A stretch of 64,000 bases of DNA from Sporobolomyces roseus (taxonomy: Eukaryota > Basidiomycota > Microbotryomycetes > Sporidiobolales > Sporidiobolaceae): positions 1,550,001 to 1,614,000 of the forward strand of contig JADILM010000004.1 of NCBI GenBank assembly GCA_016617785.1, given 5' to 3'. Below, piece by piece: positions 58,209-64,000 of the stretch. The translations under genes and the position numbers were made by a program. Position 1 is the first letter of the stretch, and each line of letters begins with the position of its first letter. The notes under the pieces were generated by a model. It saw nothing but the letters and a program-made list of their open reading frames with translations. It did not search any database and was not told the origin of the DNA.

Positions 58209-60728
58209 ATGAGCTTCCCCAATACTCCTTCACAAAAGTTCAGAGCCGCGCTCGCTTCTCAAACTGCTAGTCTCGCCCTCCTCGATCGCCTCTACTTCAA
58301 GCTACAAGCGACTCAACCCAATTTCGATCCACTATACTCTCTGAGGAATACGGATCCCTCGACAAGACAGACTAGTCTACATATCGCGGCGAACGCTGGG
58401 AGGTTGAACGTTGTAGAATGGTTACTCGAACAAGGTGTAGAGGCAGAGATTAGCAGAGTGAGTCGAGCGTCTCCTCGATCTCTCAAGAGACACGCTCATC
58501 GGAAGAGGTTCTTGATACACAGGACTCTGCTGGCGAGACTGTTCTCCACGTCGCAGCGGCGAAAGGCTTCGTCGAAATTCTCGTGGTTTATCTAGAGCGC
58601 TTTCGGTAACTTACCTCTGCCCTTCCCTCGAGAAGTCTCCAGCTGATAGTTCGTGCTCATAGCTTTGTCGTCGATTGGGTCAACTCGAGAGGAATGACTC
58701 CCTTACACACAGCAGCTATGCGAGGAGAATTGGAATCAGCTCAGGTTCGTCCCACTTTTGACAGCTCTTCGCGGCCTTCGTCAAACTGATAGTAAGTGGG
58801 GACAACGAACAGATCCTCATCGATAGCGGTGCCGACATCAATGCGCCAGACCTTTTTGGCAATACTCCTCTTCACTATGCTTTGAGTTGGGGCAAATTAA
58901 CAGTTCGTAAACGCTTCTCCACCTGATTCTCTGTGTACTGACTGAGTAGTGCGTTTCGTCAGGTCGTCAAACTGCTGGTCGAGCTCGATTGCGAGACGGA
59001 TCTCAAGAATAATCAAGGGTTCTCTGCTTCGGATTTCGCTTATTCCTTTGCAGCGGTTGATGCTCTCAAGGTCGTACGTCCACCTCTTCATCAGTTTCTT
59101 CGTTGACATTGATTGACACCGCTCAACGTTGACAGTACATTCGAATTCATCACGACGCGCTCAAATCTGCTCGAGCATCGAAATCTCGACGACCTCGCAA
59201 CCCTCGAATCGACTCTGGCGCATCCTCCTCGTCTCGCAATGGTTCAAAGCCCTTTCGAACCGGATCCTCTTCAGAATTGTCGGCATCCGCTCCTCCACTC
59301 TCACCTCCTGCTGATGAACTTGTCTCTCCCCCACTACAACCAGTCGATTCTCCTTACGCTCAATCAGCAGCTTCCCCATCACTTTCCGATACCTCTTCAC
59401 CTTTGCCCGGTCGTTTCGGTCTCGGCGTCAAACTACCTCATGATGGAGGAGGAGGTCCCGCTGGTCGAGATTCACCACTTCCCGCTCCTATCGCTGTTCG
59501 ACCTACTCCAATATCGCCGTCCCTCATTTCCCTACAACCAGCAACCCCGACCACTCCTCAGACCCCTCGCTCGCCTAGCTTCTCCCAGTACAACACGACT
59601 TCTCCTGCTCGCTCACCGATACAAGATCCCTCTTCTCCGATTCCTGCACCTGCCACTCCTCCCTCGACTACGAGCCCTCAGCCTCGAGCCCTTTCCTCTC
59701 TCTCTCTGCAGCGTGCAGCTCCGATCGCAACTCAACCCAGCGAATCTTCCTATTTCCCTCCTGCACTCGAATCTACCTCGACTTCCGGTTCAGTGGACGC
59801 ATCGACTCTCACTTCAGGCTCACCGGCGACAACGAGACCTCCGACAGTACCGCTCGAACTTGCGAGGTCTTCTTCGAGCAGTTCTGATCTCGTGCTCGTT
59901 CCCACGGGACCCAAGAAACTTCGAAAGAAAGGAATCCGACGAGAATCGATCGTGCAGGAACAGCAGCAACGACCTTCGAGCGTACCGGCTGGATCGACAG
60001 TCTTGGGAGGAGGACCAGGTGGAAAAAAACTTCGATCAGAGCGAAGCATGAGTTTTGGAACTGCGATGACTGGGACGGGAGACGTATCGATTTTGAGACC
60101 GGTGATGGGATCGGGAGATGGAGGAAGGAGTCGTTCATCGACTACTCAATCGATGGGTAGTTTCTCCTCAAGTTCAGGAAGCGAAATGCCTCCTCCTCAA
60201 CCTCCACCACCTATACCTCGACCTTCACACAACGATCACTACTCTGATATGATTCCATCATCTCCGCCTCTCGGTCCGGTAGTCTCGCGCCCATCTCCCT
60301 CGCCGCCTCAAGACCAACTCGGACCTCTTCCTTCTTCCTCTCTTCGACTCAGTCCCATTCCCCCAGCCATTCCTCCCGTTGACTCCGCCGAAGCTCTCAC
60401 GACTAGAAGCCTCGAGCCTTCCTTCATCGTCGTGAGCGGATCATCAACGAGAACCTCTCCGAATCCACCTTCGACCTCTACTTTCCCTCCTCCCGCTTCT
60501 GCCGAATCTCGACTTTCGGGAACTTCGTCGAAGAACTCGATCTCTCTCGGACGACCTTCGACTTCACCGGTACCACACCATACGGAAGTTGCGAAGTTGA
60601 GGAAGAGTAGTGCTCAAGCGAAAGCGAGGGATCGGAGCGCGAGTGAGGCGAGTAAAGAGAGTACAGCTGGAGGGAACGGGAGTGGGAGACTCTCGAGAGT
60701 GTTTGGATTTGGTAGGAAACCGGCGTAG
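58209..60728 (+). CDS. ankyrin-repeat protein, possibly AVO2-like
   Basis: Five ankyrin repeats in short exons: [72 protein letters not shown] and [20 protein letters not shown]. After an intron, [20 protein letters not shown] begins a roughly 510-residue Ser/Pro-rich disordered tail with PPLPP-like and RRxS sites. The end [15 protein letters not shown] is basic and might bind membrane. N-terminal ankyrins plus a long Ser-rich tail is the layout of fungal AVO2 (TORC2 subunit), but ankyrins are generic and I would not insist. Stop at 60728. Confidence 0.6.
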
Positions 60729-60834
60729 TGATTTGGAGAACAAAAGATACGAATTGGATTTCGAAACAAATAAGGACAGATGACAGATTGATCGGGTTGT
60801 TTCAAGCGTGAGATTCCTTTCAAAGCCTCCTTCT

Positions 60835-62055
60835 TCATTGCTCTCTCTCCTGCATATCGAGGTATGAATAGAAGCTGTCGGGAACCATCGAGTAACCTAG
60901 GTTTCCGTCGTAATAAATCGAGACCCCGTTCGCTTTGAGCTTTTCGACGATTACCTTTTCCTCTGCTCCGAGATCGTTCTTAACTGAAGGAGGGAAGCAG
61001 AGGTACGCGAGAGAGGTCTTCTCTTTTAGGAGATGGTCGAGATGATCGAAGACGGCTTTCCTCTGTTGACCCATCGTGTTCTCCTGCGTCGAGTTCTTCA
61101 CGACCTTTCGAAGCTTGGCATCGTACTCGCCTCCATCATCGACGAGATGTACGGTAGCATACTTGACGGCTGACGTGATAGGGGTCGTGTAGGAAAGGAT
61201 CGAGAGATGGAGGAGGGAAGGGTGATCGACGAGGAGGAAGTCAAAGTGAGGCGAGGCGAGGAGATGGAGCTGGTCGAGAAGCTCGGAATCGTGAAGGAGG
61301 TTCTCAACGGTGTCGATCTCGGAAGCGGGTGTCCTCCATGCGAGAGGCGTGCCGGAGCTACTGGACATGAATGCGAGACTCGAGCCGCTCGAGCTCGGCA
61401 AGGGATTATTCGAAATTGGAGGATTGTAGTGAGTGATGTCGTAGACGGTGAGGCGACGAAGATGAGGGAGATAGCGTTTCTGAAGAGCTTTCTTCCAGGA
61501 GTTGTGTCCTGCGCGATGACTGACGATCGAAAGGTCGACTAGATTCTTGGTAATCCTCGGGTGAAGCCTATACGTCGAGTTGTAGTCCAACGATCCACGA
61601 TCCAGAACGTCTCGGATATAGAGGGCTTTCGGATCTGTGGATGTCTCGAACGAAATGAGTTGTCGTAGCGAAGAGATTTCGGAGAACTCACGACGAGTAG
61701 TTTGCATCGCAACAACTTTTCCTCCCAAGATGAAATGCGTGATTCCAACTTCCTTTGCGATTCCTGGCACGAAGGCAAGCTCCTCGAATAAGCTCTCAAC
61801 GTCATCCCTCTCCCATACGTTGGAGTTTCCAGCGACCGTGAAACTCTTAATCAATCCAACATCCTCCTGTTTGACCGATTGGAAGCAGACACTCTGTAGG
61901 ACTGTACTGATCGTGACGTGAGAGTAGAGGAGAGGCTTGACGATTTGATTGACTACTTTCGAGACTCTGACGAGATTGGCGAGATCTGATTCAACGAGCA
62001 ACTTGCACGAGAAGATCTTGGTGAGGAGTTCAGGAGGCATGAACGGGACAGTCAT
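60835..62055 (-). CDS. F-box-like protein, tandem paralogue 1
   Basis: A single uninterrupted exon. MTVPFMPPELLTKIFSCKLL then ESDLANLVRVSKVVNQIVKP resembles an F-box (LPPELL..I...L...DL..L..V......P). The rest has no clear Leu-rich repeats but contains FLLVDHPSLLHLSILSYTTP and ends with SYLDMQEREQ. About 406 residues. The start is placed at 62055 to match the MTVP start of the neighbour; an in-frame ATG at 62142 would add 29 residues. The neighbour at 62.3-63.5 kb is a clear paralogue. Likely a substrate adaptor for SCF ubiquitin ligase if the F-box is real. Confidence 0.65.
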   Translation of the reverse strand: MTVPFMPPELLTKIFSCKLLVESDLANLVRVSKVVNQIVKPLLYSHVTISTVLQSVCFQSVKQEDVGLIKSFTVAGNSNVWERDDVESLFEELAFVPGIAKEVGITHFILGGKVVAMQTTRREFSEISSLRQLISFETSTDPKALYIRDVLDRGSLDYNSTYRLHPRITKNLVDLSIVSHRAGHNSWKKALQKRYLPHLRRLTVYDITHYNPPISNNPLPSSSGSSLAFMSSSSGTPLAWRTPASEIDTVENLLHDSELLDQLHLLASPHFDFLLVDHPSLLHLSILSYTTPITSAVKYATVHLVDDGGEYDAKLRKVVKNSTQENTMGQQRKAVFDHLDHLLKEKTSLAYLCFPPSVKNDLGAEEKVIVEKLKANGVSIYYDGNLGYSMVPDSFYSYLDMQEREQ

Positions 62056-62332
62056 GCTGTGACTTGTTGCGCGAGTGGAGGGAGAGGGAGGAAAGAGAAG
62101 AGAGGGGGATTGAGAGACGGTTCGAGCGCGATCAAATCGCAAACCAAATTCGAGTAATAAGAGTCGGGATCAAGTTATAGTTCTCTCTCTTTTGGTACAG
62201 ATTATAGAGAGCTCGCAGCCAATCGTTGAGTACGTAAAGCGATTTGATTCCATCATACAGAAAATTTCCTAAACAAGCGAATGTTCTCTTCCTGTTCTCT
62301 CTTTCTCCTCCCTGTTCCACCCTCGTATCCAC

Positions 62333-63492
62333 CTACTTCGTATCCTCGACGACTTCCTCCTTCTTCTTCTTCTCAAGATAGGCAGTGAAAGAAGGAGGAA
62401 CGAATGAATTTTGAGAGTCTCCGTCATAAACGATTTCAACCTGATGCTCGACGAGACGCTTGAGGATTTCAGACTGAGAGGAGGTCGGAGTGAGGAGAGA
62501 AGAAGGAAAGCAGAGGTACTCGAGTAGAGATTCGTCCGAGTCGAGAAGGGTAGAAAGGGAGTCGAAGATTGCGTCGATTTCGGAAGGACCGTCTCCGAAA
62601 AGTACTTGAGCGTATTTCGATGAGGGGAGTATGTCGGTGGTAGAATCGAGGAGAGTGAGATGGACGAGGGAAGGGAATTCTTCGAGACGACCGCGATCCT
62701 CCGAGACGAGAAGTTCGAGCTGATCGAGCAGATGGATTCCACCGAGTAGATCGGAAACTGCCTCACACTCGGAGGGAGGGCACATTCTGACCAGTGGCGT
62801 CCCCATGCTTGTAACTAGGATACATACTCCACTTTCACCCGTCAAAGGCCCGATGTACTCATCTTCATAACTCGTAATATCATACACTGAAAGGCGGCGA
62901 AGAGACGGCATCACCTCCTTCGTCAGAATCTCGTCCCAAACCTGTTTGCCTCCTCGGTGATCGCGGATCGAAAGTTCAACGAGGTTCTTTGCGACTGTCG
63001 TAGCCATCGAGAGACCTGCGAGCAGAGCATGAGGATTCTCGACAACGCCTTGAACAGACATCGTGTTGACGGCTTCAGATCCAGTGCGGGGTCAGTATGG
63101 CCTTCTAGGATCGAAGAGGAAAGAAAAGACGCACAATCCAAACGCACAACGACACCTGCGAAAAGCTCGCCCACACAACCTTCCTTAGTCCTGTCGAGGA
63201 TCGCAGCAGTCTCCGTCCTGAAAACTACCATGAGTGCGTCGAAGTCGCCATGGCTCGTGATGTTATCCTCGGCAACGAAAGTGACCCTCTCGATGCGAGA
63301 TTTGTCGTCGTTTGTCGCTGCTTTGAGCTGCTCGATCTGCGATTTCGCCTTGATAGTAACGCACGAGTAGAGGAGAGGCTGAGTGATGGCGCAGAAGGTC
63401 TTTGAGGCGAGAGCTGCGTGGTAGAGATCGTTTTGCGAAAAGGAAGAGAGGATGAGCCTGAGGAGTTCTTCGGGGAGGACAGGGACGGTCAT
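62333..63492 (-). CDS. F-box-like protein, tandem paralogue 2
   Basis: MTVPVLPEELLRLILSSFSQ then NDLYHAALASKTFCAITQPL is a stronger F-box match. A 66-nt intron joins VRLD to SVNTMSVQGVVENP. NLVELSIRDHRGGKQVWDEI, SLRRLSVYDITSYEDEY and EFPSLVHLTLLDSTTDILP align with paralogue 1 (NLVDLSIVSHRAGHNSWKKA, LRRLTVYDITHYN, HPSLLHLSILSYTTPIT). It ends KKKKEEVVEDTK at 62333. The intron is absent from paralogue 1, where that place is continuous. It is divergent from the mL59 gene by 118 bp. Confidence 0.7.
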
Positions 63493-63610
63493 GGTAGATC
63501 TCTGTAGTAATTCTAGGTTGGTCTGAGCAGTACTTGAGTATACCAAGTGAGGTGTAGGAAGCAGGAAGACGGTTGGCTTCTCTCTCTTCTTTGATCAACT
63601 CGATTTCATC

Positions 63611-64000
63611 ATGGCGACTTCAAGACTAGCTTCCGCAAAGACGTTAGCCAGGAGAACACCTCTACTATCCTTCCTAGCTCGCGAATCACCTTCTACCCTC
63701 ACTCCCACTGGTGAAATCGTTGCGGTTCCTTTCTCCTCTCCTATCAACCCATTCGCACCCTCGAAACCCTCACCGAACGCCAAATCATGGACTGCACCTA
63801 AATACTCTATCCGCCGACAGAAGCAACTGAGAAGGGAAGCCCAACTGTACGGTTTACCCGAAGAAATCCTTCCTCCTCCTTTCATCCGAGCCACTTCTCC
63901 CTCTCCTTCACATCCTATAAACCCGCAACAACGACTACTCAAAGGTACTCCTCATGTACCAGAGACAAAGATCTTGGATAAACTGTTGATGGAGAAAGCT
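63611..64000 (+). CDS. mitochondrial ribosomal protein mL59, partial
   Basis: Runs off the window end. The N-terminus MATSRLASAKTLARRTPLLS is a mitochondrial presequence. INPFAPSKPSPNAKSWTAPK then YSIRRQKQLRREAQLYGLPE and EILPP match the mL59 (yeast Mrpl25) core (NPF...W..PKYS.RRQ...). The frame remains open at 64000 (KILDKLLMEKA). No intron is seen so far. Confidence 0.75.
   Translation, partial: MATSRLASAKTLARRTPLLSFLARESPSTLTPTGEIVAVPFSSPINPFAPSKPSPNAKSWTAPKYSIRRQKQLRREAQLYGLPEEILPPPFIRATSPSPSHPINPQQRLLKGTPHVPETKILDKLLMEKA

Noticed and set aside
59113..60051. 312-codon plus-strand frame
   Set aside because: It is the +1 shadow of the Ser/Pro-rich tail of the ankyrin protein, where low-complexity codons leave other frames open.

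Overview
The window is eukaryotic nuclear DNA from a fungus, most likely a basidiomycete. Genes are compact and rich in short introns of roughly 50-170 nt with GT(R)AGT donors and CTRAC-like branch sites. Codon use leans to CGA for Arg and TCG/TCC for Ser. The gene set (PNS1, TCD1, APS kinase, a CAX exchanger, a 'macrofage activating glycoprotein'-like secreted protein, a mitochondrial ClpP) fits Basidiomycota. Pucciniomycotina is a guess I cannot prove from sequence alone. Every gene call below is my own splicing by eye; exon edges without a stated motif are approximate.

Layout. 0-10 kb: a possible unknown gene, the ubiquitin-eS31 fusion, an ABHD12-like hydrolase, an SH3BGR/glutaredoxin-like protein with a long tail, PEX16 and eIF3h. 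9.7-14.2 kb: a truncated inverted copy of ribosomal protein eS4, a FAR1/WRKY-GCM1-type zinc-finger gene, an unknown small spliced gene, then the intact eS4 gene. 14-31 kb: a coiled-coil protein, TCD1, mitoribosomal mL38, a GPI-type glycoprotein, SF3A1, a G-alpha subunit, ClpP and RTF2. 31-48 kb: DSN1/Mis13, a MYND protein, VPS34, CCDC174, the molybdopterin synthase small subunit, a C45 acyltransferase, APS kinase, EFM4, POP4/Rpp29 and a peroxisomal AMACR-like CoA transferase. 48-64 kb: tRNA-Pro and tRNA-Lys, an unknown gene, a CAX-type cation/H+ exchanger, an ML-domain secreted protein, PNS1, an ankyrin protein, two tandem F-box-like paralogues and the start of mL59 (running off the end).

Most genes are unrelated housekeeping genes, and many sit in divergent pairs with short shared promoters (VPS34/CCDC174 about 114 bp, F-box/mL59 about 118 bp, POP4/AMACR about 140 bp). 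I see no operon-like cluster, no CRISPR array and no clear transposon.

The most unusual signals are: (1) the G-alpha gene, whose P-loop and neighbouring segments are cut into microexons of 13, 32, 12 and 9 nt; (2) the inverted partial eS4 copy, which contains a nearly 300-bp stretch (exon plus intron) identical to the parent, flanked by diverged sequence, as expected from gene conversion; (3) the eS4 gene itself, with a start codon split by an intron and a 16-nt microexon; (4) a 12-A homopolymer that breaks the frame of the MYND gene. I did not find convincing evidence of a wholly new multi-gene system.
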